Shown one piece after another: positions 10,815-23,238 of a stretch of 64,000 nucleotides of DNA. The position numbers were made by a program, and so were the translations under genes. The notes beneath the pieces are model-generated. The model was not told the origin of the DNA, did not search any database, and worked only from the letters and a program-made list of their open reading frames with translations. Origin of the DNA: Coprinus comatus (taxonomy: Eukaryota > Basidiomycota > Agaricomycetes > Agaricales > Agaricaceae); the NCBI GenBank assembly GCA_034638255.1, contig JAWPGT010000007.1, forward strand, positions 372,001-436,000, written 5' to 3'. How positions within the stretch are numbered: position 1 is the first letter of the stretch; every line of letters starts with the position of its first letter.

Positions 10815-13737
10815 TCACGTCTCACTACTCATCTCCAAAAGCGCTTCAATACTCTTCCCCAAATCACCTTCTTTAGCTTCAAGTACCCATTCCACAACTT
10901 CTATATCCACACCTGGGAATATCTGCCGTAACGTTTCCTTAGAAGCCCTCGCCGCATGTTCATGTGCATTATCAATTTCTGCTTGAACACCAGCAATATC
11001 CAAATTAGGTGTCGGCGTTCGTGAGATATGCGCACCATCACCACCAAAATAACCATCACCTCCTGCTGCCAAGGATTGAACTCTTGGTGGAAGTAAAGCT
11101 TGTTGACCTGGAGCATATAGTTCTGATGGATCATTAAAATAATGATATTGTGGAGGACCCATTGCTAATGGTTGGTTCGTATATGGTCCTTTCCTGGTGG
11201 GTGTATCATCTGGTCCTCCATATCCTGGTGAACCTCCAGATGGTAATCCAGGGTATGAAGGTGAGGGAACCCTCCTCACCCTCGGCCTATATGGGGTTTG
11301 CATAGGTGGTACATACCCATTCTCAACGGCCACATTCGGAGTGTGCGGTGGAAGCATATTCGAACCTGCCCTTTGCTGAGTATACTGTTCGTTGGATCCC
11401 CACTGTGGTTGTCCTGATTGATTTTCGGATCTTTGCTCCCTTCCCAGTTCAAACGGTGCAAATGGACCTGGTAGATATGAGAGTTTGTTTTCAGCTCCAT
11501 CCAATGCTTCATTGAATATTCTGCTGATAGCATTTAGAGGCTTGGATATTGTGTCGCCTGTCTTCTGTATGAATCGTTTCGCATCTTCGGATAAGGTCTG
11601 GACCGGTGAATTGATTGAGGGCGTCGTGATAGAAAGAGGTTGTGCCGACTCCTCTCCTGCATGGGGTGATTGAGCCGATTCTAGTTGTGATTGGAATGAT
11701 GGTAGCGCTCTACGTGAAAGCTCTGGAGATTGTGGTTCAGACTGTGGGAGGTTCTGTATTGCTTCTTCAACTTTACTGGTGTGATAGTTTAGATTAATGA
11801 TTAAGAATAAAAAAGATGAAATATACTTACGCCTCAAACTCCTCCTGTGTTATGCAAGATAGTGACAAATGATCCATTGTTTCAATGAACGAGACAGCAC
11901 CCATCTATAAATCAAAAATCAATACCGTTCCTATTGTTTCAGACGCGCATATACGCACAAGACTGTTCAAATAATAGCCAGCCTCGCTCTGGAGTTTAGT
12001 TGGGTTTCTGAACCGGCTGATAAACCTAATAAACATTCAATATTTGTTTAATATAGCACTGTCTGATTACTTACTCAACGTTAGAGAGTAGGTGCTCTGG
12101 ATTTGCCTTCAACACAACAAATATTAGGATCGGTACAAATGCGTCTGCTCCTTCTTCCTTCTTCAGATGCCGAAGTAAACCTGTTAAGTGAGACAAAACA
12201 CAAAATAGGTCAGTCTATTATTGCCAGAATTTGTCCTAACGAACAGGATGAAGAGCAGCGGACCGAAGATAACCTTGCAGCAGTTCAGTATACAAATGAG
12301 CTTATCACGAGGAGCCTTGTAATGGTTAATCTTCACTAGCTCTGTTGGTACATTAGTATTATATTACGACACACGAAGATTATATATACCATACCTTGTT
12401 GGGCAAACATCAAGAAACCTTGGCTGCCCTCACCAGTAGGAATGTCTAGATGCTTCTCCTCTAACCATCCAAACAATGCTATTCTTTGAGATAGTACGCG
12501 ATCGCGTTCAAGATCATCAGTCGTAATAGGTCGTGGCGGAACTGCTCGAGCAAGCTGAGGTGTAAATGTGCTAAATCCATCTGTGAGCTAGACTAGTAAA
12601 ATATAATCATAAAAGACATACAAATCGTAAAGTCTGTTCATAACCAGCTTCTCCATTCCCTCCATGGCATTGTCAAACTCGATGTCTGGGATATTTTTCC
12701 AAACATCACAGTTGCGCATGTAGTCGGCAATGAACTAGTGATCCAAGTTATAATGAAGACGCTGCATCGCATTTGGAGCAACTCACTGCCAGGAAATCAT
12801 TAATGACTTTGATCTGGTCATTTACAGTAAATGGTCGTTTGGCGAAATTGCCTAAGAACCTAGTCGTCGCGATTGAGCGTTCAAGACTACAATGAATTCG
12901 AAAAACTTACGATCGCAAATATTTATTTACTGGCTCCGCAGGCTTGGATTTCATTTGATCCAGAAACTTTTGAAAGTCAAATTGACCTTCGGAAGATCGA
13001 ATCTCGTTCCCATTAGAGCTACTTGCGTTTGAAGGACCATCAGGAACAGGGCTTGCAGTCATGCTTCTCTTTGCGCCACTAGGTGTATTTGATCTGGTGG
13101 GCGGCTTTGACCCCACAGATGGTTCGCCTTGTTGGGAAGCAAACTCTGATAAGGTATTGGGTGAAGGAACGTTCTTTGCTACGTCCCACGATTGCGGTCT
13201 TGACTTTGACGAGAATGAAGGTATTGAGAATGTTCGTGCAAGTGCAGCGAGTGAAGGGAATGGAGTTGATTGTGAGGGCGATATGGGTAATTGAGTGGGA
13301 GAACTTGCTGCAGATGCCAAAAGACTATCTGAGCCTGAATCTGAGGCTTTGACTGGCGGTGATGGAGGAGGGGTAGGAGACCGAGGAGGAGGAGGGTGTG
13401 ATTCCGCAGTCCGCCATGCTTCTTGAGCAGCTTTCTCCTCATCACTTGTTGCCAAAGGGTCGAATTCACTGAGTACATCTTTGGACGCAGATGCTGGTGT
13501 TTGTGGTAGGGTATCTACGATGCTTGCGGTCACCGTTTGGTCTAGAAGCCCAAAGTCAGGGGTTTTGAGTTCATGTTGAGTCGATTGATTGGTAGTATTA
13601 GTCGATGAGACATCATCGTCTCTCCATGGATCGGATGTTGGAGGAAAGGAATAATCGAGAGTTGTGCTTGGATACTGCGTAGTGTTAGTGGTTGCTGAAG
13701 ATGAGCTTAAGGGTGCAGTGCCATCTGCCATGGACAT
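10815..13737 (-). CDS. VPS9: Vps9-type guanine nucleotide exchange factor for Rab5/Ypt51 (VPS9 + CUE)
   Basis: Vps9 activates Rab5-type GTPases (Vps21/Ypt51) on endosomes and binds ubiquitin through a CUE domain, steering cargo to the vacuole. Exon 1 (13737-12911) encodes a long Ser/Pro-rich disordered N-terminus and the motif FDFQKFLDQMKSKPAEPVNKYLRS that opens the Vps9 helical bundle. Small exons between 12870 and 11850 give the catalytic VPS9 domain: FLGNFAKRPFTVNDQIKVIN, LTFTPQLARAVPPRP, APRDKLICILNCCKVI, GADAFVPILIFVVLKANPEHL and GYYLNSLMGAVSFIETMD. The large last exon is disordered and ends in a CUE domain (ETLRQIFPGVDIEVVEWVLE with EALLEM). Domain order matches yeast Vps9. ATG 13737 is chosen over upstream in-frame codons because it directly starts the conserved reading. 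It shares a 147-base promoter with the gene at 13885. Confidence 0.9.
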
Positions 13738-13884
13738 TATGAGGAGGGATATGAAGGAGTGGAGCACGTGGTTGGGGATCTTTAAATAACGAGCGGAACA
13801 GAAGTGGTTGCTATGCTTTGTCATGTGATGTTATTGTAATTTGTCGCCCACGTTCTTCTCTTTCAACGCCATCTATCATTTCCT
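13738..13884. promoter_or_regulatory. Compact divergent promoter of VPS9 and the 13885 gene
   Basis: Only 147 bases separate the two start codons. The 10-mer GTCATGTGAT lies at 13820-13829, 83 bases from the VPS9 start and 56 from the other. The same 10-mer is present in two other promoters of this window (34644-34653; reverse strand of 51734-51743). Confidence 0.55.
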
Positions 13885-14715
13885 ATGGGTCGTCCTCTAT
13901 TCTCCACAAAATACCAGTCTGTATCTGTTGATTGCGAGGAATCATCAGATGCTGATGAAAAATGGAGTGCCAGCAACCAGTTCGACCCAGACTCCGAAGA
14001 ATTCTTCAAAGACGCTCAGCTCGAGCACTTCATTGATGTGCCCGCTGATTCCCTGGCGTCCGACACCGAAAATGAAGAAAGAACTGGCATCTTCCACCTT
14101 CCAAACTTCCCCATCATAGACGGTGTCCCACAAACCACTATCGCGTCCAACGACAGCCCTATGGCCATTGGCGCCGATGATCCAGTCTCGCTTCTAGCAG
14201 GCGCTTATACCCCAGGCGATTGGCAGCAACGATTCCTTGAAGCTAGTTCGGATGTACGTCGTCGCCACGCACGAGTTCCTTCGCGTAGTGCGGTTCGTAG
14301 AGTGCACAGGAGAGAGTACTCTCTCGAGTCTACATCTTTCGAATACGTCGGTCGCCGCCCTCCAGACTTTCTCTCAGGTCCAGATGAGCCTGTTTTAACG
14401 TCGCCTTCACGTTCTCCAAGGTCATCACGTACAATTAATATCACCCCTATTACTATCCCAAGCGAACCCTCGCCTCCAAGCCCTGTCTTTGCCGAGAACC
14501 CTTCTACCCCATCATCTCCTCGAATGATATATCCCATCACTAATACTTACTCTCCATCACCCGCCTCCAACGTGACACCTCGCTTATATTCTTGGGGTCC
14601 CAGTCCCTACCCTGCTAGCCCTACCAGGGACTCAACTCCTCGTTCCCTCCGAACCCTCCATCCCATAGATATCATGCCTTCGCCTCACCAACATATACCC
14701 GTCTTTGAGTATTAA
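13885..14715 (+). CDS. Unknown Ser/Pro-rich protein
   Basis: An intron-free frame of 276 codons starting MGRPLFSTKYQSV. I do not recognise a domain. The first third is acidic (SDADEK, DPDSEEFF). The middle contains a short region that could fold (AGAYTPGDWQQRFLEASSDV). The rest is low-complexity Ser/Pro/Thr with many SP and TP sites, suggesting a phosphorylated, disordered regulatory protein. Real coding is supported by frame length, the shared short promoter with VPS9 and the sharp composition change at both ends. It is probably nuclear or cytosolic, as there is no signal peptide or membrane helix. Confidence 0.7.
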   Translation: MGRPLFSTKYQSVSVDCEESSDADEKWSASNQFDPDSEEFFKDAQLEHFIDVPADSLASDTENEERTGIFHLPNFPIIDGVPQTTIASNDSPMAIGADDPVSLLAGAYTPGDWQQRFLEASSDVRRRHARVPSRSAVRRVHRREYSLESTSFEYVGRRPPDFLSGPDEPVLTSPSRSPRSSRTINITPITIPSEPSPPSPVFAENPSTPSSPRMIYPITNTYSPSPASNVTPRLYSWGPSPYPASPTRDSTPRSLRTLHPIDIMPSPHQHIPVFEY

Positions 14716-15113
14716 ATTGCTCTCAAAATTCACCAAGCAAAAAAGGATGGACTCGACTCCTCGCAAGAGTTCTCTTTCGTTCTTTCCACAACCACCCAAT
14801 TATGTTATATGTATTCCTTTTTTTTATCGTTTGTTTGTTGCCCTTTTATGCTTTCCCTAACTATAACTTGCTCTATGCGTGTTACTTTTTATACAAAAGC
14901 TCCCTCAACACACTCACTTTGTTGCAACATTATTTGTACTATATTCACTTTTTACAAGCAAGTATACTACAATTACAATTTTCATGTTTGTGTTTGGTGC
15001 TTTTTTTACTTTTACTTTGTATAGCTGCTCTCCATTATGGATACTCCAAAAAGTATTGCTTCAGATAGTTATCGTTAAGTAGAATAAGAATATCCCCTAT
15101 ATTGTTACACATA
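14716..15113. other. 3' spacer between convergent genes
   Basis: About 400 T-rich bases between two convergent genes. The open frames within it are pyrimidine-rich and have no recognisable content. It holds both 3' UTRs. Confidence 0.45.
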
Positions 15114-17518
15114 TCAACCCAATCGACCATCCCATTGACCAATACTTTCAACCATGATACTCTTCACACCATCACTTTCACTACCACCGACATTGCCTCC
15201 TTGTGTTTCTGGTGTTAAAATCAAAGACCAAGTGTCTTCACCATCTTCTCGTGGTAAATGATAAGGTGCTTTTGCTTTTGCTTTATTCTGTGGCAAATAC
15301 ACAACTGGAGAATTGGTTATTCCAATTGCAGTTATAGCCACGAATTCCTTTTCTTTTGATTGTGACGTTTTCATTGAATTTCTGTAGAAGTGTCCATAAA
15401 TAATAATCCTGAAAGAGAGAGAGAGAGCTTTATAGATGGAACAGAGGATAGACCAACGTACACGCATATATCAATCACAGATTGTACAAATCCAGGTGAA
15501 AGAAATCCATTCCACCTTAAATGTGTTACATTTCCAACTTGACTTCCATTGGGGGTTTCATAAACAGCCACGTATGGATCAACACGATCATTTACTTGTA
15601 ACCTTCCAAATATTCAAAAAAAAAAAAAAAAAATCAATATCAATATCAATAACACCAAAAACAAAAACAAAAAGGAACGAAAGCGTTTAATGTGAAAAAG
15701 TAATAGTCAGATCCCAAATTGGATTTTCGGATTCGGATATTCACAGTCTGAAAAACCTAAAAAATAATCACCTTAACTCACCGTTGAGAATGAATTCCAA
15801 TCATACCAACCCATTCAAATAATGCCGAAACAACTTCATTCCAATCTTCCAATTCATCATCATCGTCTCCTTTCTTGTTCTTGGGTTGAGTTGGTATAGA
15901 TGAGAAATCAGGTACCCAAATGTTTTGTAGATCAACTTTTTCGCATGTAACGGATTTAATAGTAGATCCTATTACTGGGATTTGTCTTGTCCATTTTTCA
16001 AGTTCATGGAGTTCGGCTTCGGTATTGGTATTGTTATCTATACTCTATTTTGTTAGTGTTCAAGTTCAGTAGCACAGCGAGAACACAGAAAATAAGTGTA
16101 ACATCAGTGAAAGTTACTGAATCATGAATCGACTTTTGCACGGATTGCGCCACCAGAGGAAGGTACAGTACGTATACCAAATGCATAAAACTGATATAGT
16201 CGAACCAGTCCGAACCACAACCCAACCCGATTCAGACTTCGACAGTCACAAATGCATAAGTTCAGGGGAGGGACCAACGCCAGAGCCATGGCTAGATGGT
16301 CCGTCAACCCGTGGGTCAACTCCATTCAAAAAATAAACAATAAAAATAGATGATTGGCCATGAGACCCAGTCCTATCTTCCAATTTATCCAGTCCGAGAA
16401 ATGCAGATGTAGAAACAAGATAACCCTGCAAGGCCGCAGCAAGATATGGTGTATAACATAGAAGAAAGGAAGAATCAAGGCGTGATGTACGTGTGTCTTT
16501 CCTGAAAGAAAGAAGAAAGAAAGAAAGAAAAGAAGAGAGTTCAAAGTCAAATAAATCTATACCATCAACTCACCATTATTCATCGATATCCTAGGATCAG
16601 AACCAGAACAATAAACGACATCCCACAATCCCTTAGGGTCTAGTTTTGGACCTGCCAAACCGGATCCTGTCGATTCATTTTCATTACTAAATCTTCTATC
16701 CCATAATTCGAATGCTCTACGTCTTCGTGCTTGGACATTCGGAGAATCGGCGTTTTCATGTAAGGGTATTGAGATTACTAAAAAGGGAAGGAAAGAAAAA
16801 GAGAAGTGGTAAGTGGCGACTCGGACAGTGATGGTGTATATTATAATCATCCGCAACACATACCATGTTTTTCTCCGCCGTTGAATGGTAAACGTTGACC
16901 AACCAATCCAAGTTTTTCATAAGTTTCTTTACTTACGCATATAGTCAATATACCTCTTGGATCGATACACCAAACATCATCAGTTTGAAAGCCATTTTGT
17001 TTGATACTCAGTGCTAACACAGAGCTTGTTGAAGGTGGTTTAGAGGCCAAAGCATTGTTGGACCTTAGTCTTGTAGATCAAGAGAGGTCACAGGAAAACC
17101 AAGAAAGATAGACCATCGAAAGGACCATCCAGATAACGATAATATGAAAAGAGAAGGCATGCGCATTCTAATCAGTTGCTGCGAAGTCAGGCTTTTTATT
17201 TTCAGGTCACCTTTGGGAGGAACCCTCTGGTCCAACAAACCCAGATTGGGGTGTGTATTGACGCACGAATGAGGGCCCGGTAGCAAGTACTTGGGCTAAG
17301 TTGACCTTGCCTTTAGCATACTTGTAATTGAGCTCAGAAAGTAGGTTCTTGAGCTCAACATTTTCAGAGGAAAAGATTACATCAATCTATAGAGGTTGAG
17401 TAATGGAATACATTCATCGACAAAATCTTACCTGTTGCGTGAATGGACGTAGATATGCGAATGTTACTAGTGATTTCAGGTTCGTCGATACTTGGACATG
17501 ATGTTTTTCAGCAACCAT
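15114..17518 (-). CDS. RPP40: RNase P/MRP protein subunit p40 (Rpp40)
   Basis: Rpp40 is a protein subunit of nuclear RNase P and RNase MRP, which trim tRNA 5' ends and pre-rRNA. Exon 1 (17518-17432) starts MVAEKHHVQVST. Exon 2 gives VELKNLLSELNY and ATGPSFVRQ. Further exons give the Rpp40 signature GILTICVSKETYEKLGLVGQ (about 16960-16900), then VISIPLH, a block with FELWDRRF and GLWDVVYCSG, then WNEVVSALFEWVGMIGIHS, and VTHLRWNGFLSPGFVQSVID near the C-terminus, followed by WSLIL. The order and spacing match animal p40 (KETYE-GL, DFLLAW, ALELFDWLG, ITGFILPE, YNFVIF). At least seven introns are present, one containing an A18 tract. Assignment rests on these motifs; flanking genes give no hint. 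Confidence 0.82.
15616..15633. repeat. Poly(A) tract, A18
   Basis: Eighteen consecutive A on the plus strand, inside an intron of the minus-strand RPP40 gene, where it reads as poly(T). Confidence 0.9.
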
Positions 17519-17696
17519 GATGGTGAATGTCAGAGTTTTGAAATGCGTGATTTCAAAAAATTATTTCGATTATTAAAAATACAACCACTATGAGGCTATT
17601 ACAGCAGTATACTAGATATGCAAGTTGTGCTGAGTAAAAATCTATGGAACGTCTGCGAAAACGAAAAAGGTATAACCAGGAAACCAAACGAGAAAA

Positions 17697-19261
17697 TCAA
17701 GCGAGGGGTGCACGAACGTACTTCCTCCTGTATTTTGAGTCGACGCTCTCAAGGTAGTAAGCACCAGGCCAGATGTGCTCAACGGAACCTTCGGGGACGT
17801 AGTTCACCGCATTATGGTTCTTTTCACGAAGATGGAGAGCATCAACGAACTCCTGGCATGGCACAACCTTCATTTGCGCAAGGCGGTTGATGAGGTCAAG
17901 TTTCTCCCGGATCTCGGTGGTATCACCCTTCACACGAGCAACGAAGAAACTGGCGGCACATCCACTACCGAAGGCGAAAAGGCTGAAACGCTTGCCAAGC
18001 AATTCAGAAGGCTCGACAGTCGAGAGAAGTGAGGCAAGGCAACCATACAATGACGCAGTGTACATGTTGCCCAATCGACGTGAGCAAGCCATACCAGGGT
18101 CAGTTTGCTTTGCGAAGCTAGCTTTTGAGGCAGTGATGAATGTCTTCTCAACATTCTTATCACGAAGGGAGTCGGCGTGTGATGCATTGATGAAAGCATC
18201 GGGGTTGGGGATGTTGGCAAATTGAGGAGCGGTAGGATTGGCAAGGAAGTCATTGAAGTGGGCACGGCGTGTCCCTTGACGGCTTGCTTACCGTAAGGAC
18301 TGTGGTAGATAGCGTAGTCGACGTCTTCGAGGGAGAAATCGGCTTTACCGCCAACTCGCTTGGCAAACCTAGCAACCTTCTCCTTGTATGCGGCATATGC
18401 AGCATCGAGAGCAGCGATGTATGTGACGACCGACACAGGACCATCAACTTCAGGGTATTCGGAAGAAAGTTGAGGCTTGTAGAAGTCATAGGTATTGGCC
18501 ATATAGTTGCCGTGGATGGCTATGAAGAAATTTTAGCCTTTAGGAATTACATGAGGTTCCAGGCACAACTCACGTTCAAAGACAACAGGGGCATTGGGGC
18601 CAATCAAGATGGCACAGGCACCAGCACCACCTGCAGGACGAGCAGCACCTTCAGCATAGACGGCAATGTCACCGGCAACGACAATGGCGTTGCGGCCATC
18701 CCAAGAAGTGGATTCAATCCAATTAATGGCATTGAAGAGAGCGGCAGTGGATCCGTAACAAGCGTTCTTAGAGTCAATACCCTCAATGTCGGTGTTGCCA
18801 GACTCGGCGAAAAGGTCCATGAGGGTGGTCTTTACGGACTTAGACTTGTCAATGATAGTCTCAGTGCCGACATCGATGCGACCAATGGACTTGGGGTCGA
18901 TATTGTACTTTTCGAGAAGGCCAGCGACGGCTGAAAAGTTTCTTTCAACACATAGAGCACGATGAGCTTAATTAGGAGTGCTTACCATTCAAAGCAAAGG
19001 AGTTAATATCCTCCCTGTCATCGGGCCAGGCCATATATTCCTGACCAAGACCAATGGTGTACTTGCCCTTGGAAACGCCATCGAAGTCCTCAAGGTCAGA
19101 CTCGGATATGCACTGTGAGGTAGGCTTGAGTTAAACGCGTTTTTTCGGTGAGTGAAAGAAAGAAAACGCACGCGACGGGGGAAGTAGACCTCGACGGCGA
19201 GGATGCCGACGTCCTTGGGGCGGGGGAATTCGTAGTCTTGGGATGTGAGAGGGATAGTCAT
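17697..19261 (-). CDS. ERG13: Hydroxymethylglutaryl-CoA synthase, with an apparent one-base frame break
   Basis: The enzyme condenses acetoacetyl-CoA and acetyl-CoA to HMG-CoA, the entry to mevalonate, sterol and dolichol synthesis. From ATG 19261 ([20 protein letters not shown]) there are four exons. Conserved features are [20 protein letters not shown], the catalytic Cys in [16 protein letters not shown], the HMGS block [10 protein letters not shown], the catalytic His in [27 protein letters not shown], and a normal end [14 protein letters not shown]. At about 18266 the frame shifts: the family expects KGHAR-HFNDFL, and adding one C to GGACACGCC would give it. As it stands, the frame leaves the conserved sequence there and reads an unrelated run. 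The rest of the protein continues perfectly in the other frame. Because this gene is normally essential and single-copy, an assembly error is the likelier cause. Confidence 0.9.
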
Positions 19262-20539
19262 TGTAGTAAGATGAAAGGGGTATTGGGATGAGGGGATGAA
19301 GAATGAAAGGGGATTATATATATTAGAAAATAAATTGAAAACAGGTCAGAATAATTGTGGTACGATTTGGGACAAGTCACAACAGTTCTCCCGATCACTT
19401 CTACCTAATTAATTCCCATTTCACGTCTTGGGCCACCCTCAGGTCACGGTCCAAGCCAAGCTATCCATTTACCTGGCCACCAAATGCGATCAGCCCGAGC
19501 CCATTCTTATGTGTCCTCCACTAAAAAACCTAACAGCCAAACTGGTTCGTTTAAGTTTTTCCTCATGTGGTCTCATTCCGCTTCAGATATATGTCAACAA
19601 CTGGCCAGGATCACAACACACCCAACACATGGCTTCTCTCACCCTAGCTGACAACAACTATAATCGGCTACCTTGTCCCCTTGATACGGTCACCAGAATA
19701 CGTCCTAGAAACGTAAGATTTACACCATAAGAAGACATTATCATTGCTTTCTCGTATCATTGACAATTTTCCACGTATCGGCTGACAGTCACCAACCAAA
19801 CCGTTCGCTTTCTGCGTAAACTAACGAGAGAGGGTACTGCGCTACGTATACCGAAGCCGACCGGATGGAGCTTCAACACACCATCAACACTGACTGCCGC
19901 CACGATTTGTACCACCGGACAGTCAAAATTAGCAAACACCTATACCATAATAATTCATCTTTTGGTTATATCACGATATATCACCTCTCTTCTGAATGTC
20001 TTTCTCTCACTTTCACATTCTATCCAACCTAGCTCCTGTTTTTATACAACCTCAAAATCATTTCGAACACTCAAGCTTCACATGCTTTACAGCTCGGCCA
20101 CTACGTCAGTGTCAACATCGAGTCTCCGAGCGATCCGTCCGGAACTCATTACTTCCGTTGAATGCGCTACCTCTAAAACGCTTACAGAAACCTAACAAAA
20201 ACATATAGAACACATATTATGCTTCTCCCGCGACAAACTCACAAAAAATAGATACGGTACCGATCACAGCCCATTTTTGATTTCCTCCGAGGACGTGACA
20301 CAAGATGAAGTCATTCTTCCCGGCGTTTCTTACATTCACCGGAAATATCGGCAACATCATTCCATGGTGAAACTTCACTATATAAAAACACAATAATAAA
20401 TCAAAAAGTACAAAGCACAATCGTAATCATTTCGTCGGGTTAGGAGGCACGATTAATTATCATTCCTTATTGACCATGTTATACGGATATGATGATCATA
20501 ACTCCACCTCAAATCTCTCAAATCAATCTCGATTCTTGG
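19262..20539. other. Spacer upstream of ERG13
   Basis: About 1.3 kb. It holds the ERG13 promoter at its left end and the 3' end of a transporter gene at its right end. I looked for a sterol-response-like ATCACGTGAT and did not find one. Open frames at 19428-19730 and 19962-20208 have no recognisable content. Confidence 0.45.
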
Positions 20540-23238
20540 TTAGAGTGTATACCTATATCCACTCCAAGAATCACCTTTCTCCCTCTTTGCATCCGACACA
20601 CTCGCAAACCGGCCATTCTTCCGAGCCAAATCCTCATCACCCCCTTCTCCGATGACTTCATCTCTTTCCCCCCTTTCACGTCTAGCATTTTCACGTTTTA
20701 GGAAAATGAGCATCGTAAGGGTGGCGGCCAGACCCAATCCGATGTACATTAACACGAGACCTTCAAACGCAAGTTATTTTGTTTCGTGATTATAAGTTCC
20801 CAAGACTTATGGTGATCAATAACTTACCATGACCTAAACAATCATTCAATTCATGAGACGATGTGAAGTAGGAATGAACCTTAACTTACCGAGAGGATAC
20901 CAAGGCCGATCTCTCGCACGATACTGGAGGCGGCATCAACATTATAACAGAACAAAAAGAGAATTGAACCAGGTACGTACAATATTGGAGCTCACCGCCC
21001 CGTTAATATTACCACTGTCGAAGGAGACCATTTCATCAGATACAATTGAATACCACAAATGCCAAAAATCTGGGGTACACACAAACTAATCACCATAGCA
21101 AGTGTTACACTTCGCTTATAGGATCCTTCCACGTTGTTTGATACCCAAGCACTGACAACATGACGACATGATTAATATCCAAAAGTTTTCGAAATCAGAA
21201 AATTTAAAAAGTAAATACCCACATGGTATTGGCTATTCGCATCCATATGCACAGGTTTTTGTTTCTCGTCAACTCCTGTCAATTATCCGACGAGCAGGGA
21301 GAACTCACGGATAACAGGATAAATCCCACTAATACACATGCCCCCCATCAGCTCTCGGTTTAAACTCGAATTAACTCGAAAGACTTACCAAGTAGCCATA
21401 TACACACCAAAGTACGACAATGCAGCATTACGAGAAGCAATCAAGATGATGTACCCCGCAGCACCTAACTTTCCATCAACGGAGCAATGTATCCATATTT
21501 CGGACCGACCCACCTAGCGAGAGGAAAGCGAGATTGAAGTAACCACGATGGCCATACCTATCAGCGCAAAACCCAACGCAGCACGTTATGATACAAGCAA
21601 AGACGTAGACGGGTACTGTCAGAAGGTTCGCAGGTGTGGCTCGGTATCCTTTCATTCAAGTTCGAGTCCATGTCAGGATATACGCTAATCCAAAATTATT
21701 TCCTCTTACCAAGCTAGAAAGAAATTAGCTCAGGTTCAAAAAGCGAGAAAAACTCAAAAAAAAAGGATAGTCTCACCTGGTTGATAATACTAGGCAAAAA
21801 GAGAGCAAATGCGTACAGTGGAGCATCGCAACCCATGTACACAATCACTATTATTCAGAAAAAAAAGTATGTCAGCATTGGAACAAATAACTACCTGTCT
21901 GGCACACACTTCCAACCCAAGTTTTCCAATCGAGGAGACTCTGGAAAATATATTTCCATCGAAGTTTCTCACCAGCAGCACTAAATTGATCGTCTCCTTG
22001 AAGGCGACGAATGACGACGGTTCTTTCAGCTTCCGTTAAAAATTTTGCAGTGTCTGGGAAATCTTGTATAACCCAAAAGGATACGATTCCTACAACTATA
22101 GTAGCCAATCCTTCCAAGACTAGTTGGGAAGGCGATAGATTAGCAGCACAGAATAAGTTTTGTTGAGTTTTACTCACTAAAAATCCAAGCCCATGCAGCC
22201 TTTCCACCAACACCATCCATATTAGCAATTGCAGCCTGTAAGACGAATTTTTAGAATTGCGTCATAATTATAGATTTCCACTTCTTACAGCCAATAGCCC
22301 ACCGAAAGCACCTGAAACCGTGGCAGCCGAGAAGAAAAGTGCCGCTCGTATGCCAAATTCGGACCGTTTATACCAACTGAAATAGATAAGAATTACCAAT
22401 CGAGGTGTGAGGGTTTCACTCCTCATGCGAATGGTACTCACCATGATAGATAATAATTCACACCCGGAAATAGACCTGCTTCCATCATACCTAACATCCA
22501 TCTCATCCCTTCCAATAGTCAGGTACTGTAAGCAATACATACAATGGTTTACCCACCTAATAGCCCCCCATAATTATGAATAAGTCCTTGAACGGTCTAT
22601 CCGGTAATGGATTAACACTGAAACAGAGATGGTATAAGCTGGATTGAACACATACCATCATAATACCCCAAAGAAGCATCAATAAAGAAAGCCATATGGA
22701 CGGGCGTAATCTCTTGAGGAAAACATTGGATGGCACTTCGAAGACCGCATAGCTGAAGAAGAAAATCTGCAGAATTATGAGTTGGCCTATCCAAAACCCA
22801 ATTACCATAACCGACAAACCGTCAAACCGAGTAGATATTGTTCATCGTCGATATGCAAATCCTCTTGCATGTGGTATAACTGAATATTGAAATCGCGTCA
22901 GTCTTGCCTCCGTGTGATTATGTATAATTCATGAACTTCTCACTCTAGCACTGTAATCCAAAATTTTTGTCAGCTTCAGAGGTCAAGCGCCAATAAATAT
23001 AGTAATAAATAACGCACTTTCCGATACTAGTTCTATCCAAGAAACTTAAAAGATAGAGCAAGGACAACCATGGTATCAACCACCAATCGATTTTCCTCAT
23101 CAACTTTTTCTCGTCTACGCCACTAACATCCACGTCGGGATTATACAACTGTACTTTTCCAGCTTCATCAGCAACAGATGCCTCCTTATCTTGATCAGGA
23201 ATTGAGGAAGATGTTGTCGGGACCTTCTCAGTACTCAT
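20540..23238 (-). CDS. Major facilitator transporter, DAL5-like anion:cation symporter family
   Basis: A 12-helix permease of the allantoate/nicotinate (DAL5/TNA1) type, importing an organic anion with protons at the plasma membrane. From ATG 23238 (MSTEKVPTTSSS) the N-terminus is cytosolic and acidic, then MRKIDWWLIPWLSLLYLLSFLDRTSIG, the usual family start. Later exons give FEVPSNVFLKRL, a pre-helix-7 loop with EAERTVVIRRLQGDDQ and WKTW, MGCDAPLYAFALFLPSII, LLTVPVYVFACI, DR-YGHRGYFNLAF, AWVSNNVEGSYKRSVTLAM and the end LIFLKRENARRERGERD. About ten short introns break the gene. I see no frame break, but several small exons were placed by motif only. The substrate cannot be told from sequence. 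It is related to the gene at 41728-44036. Confidence 0.82.

Noticed and set aside
19428..20208. Several plus-strand frames upstream of ERG13
   Set aside because: Composition is non-coding-like, with no domain and no consistent splice pattern.
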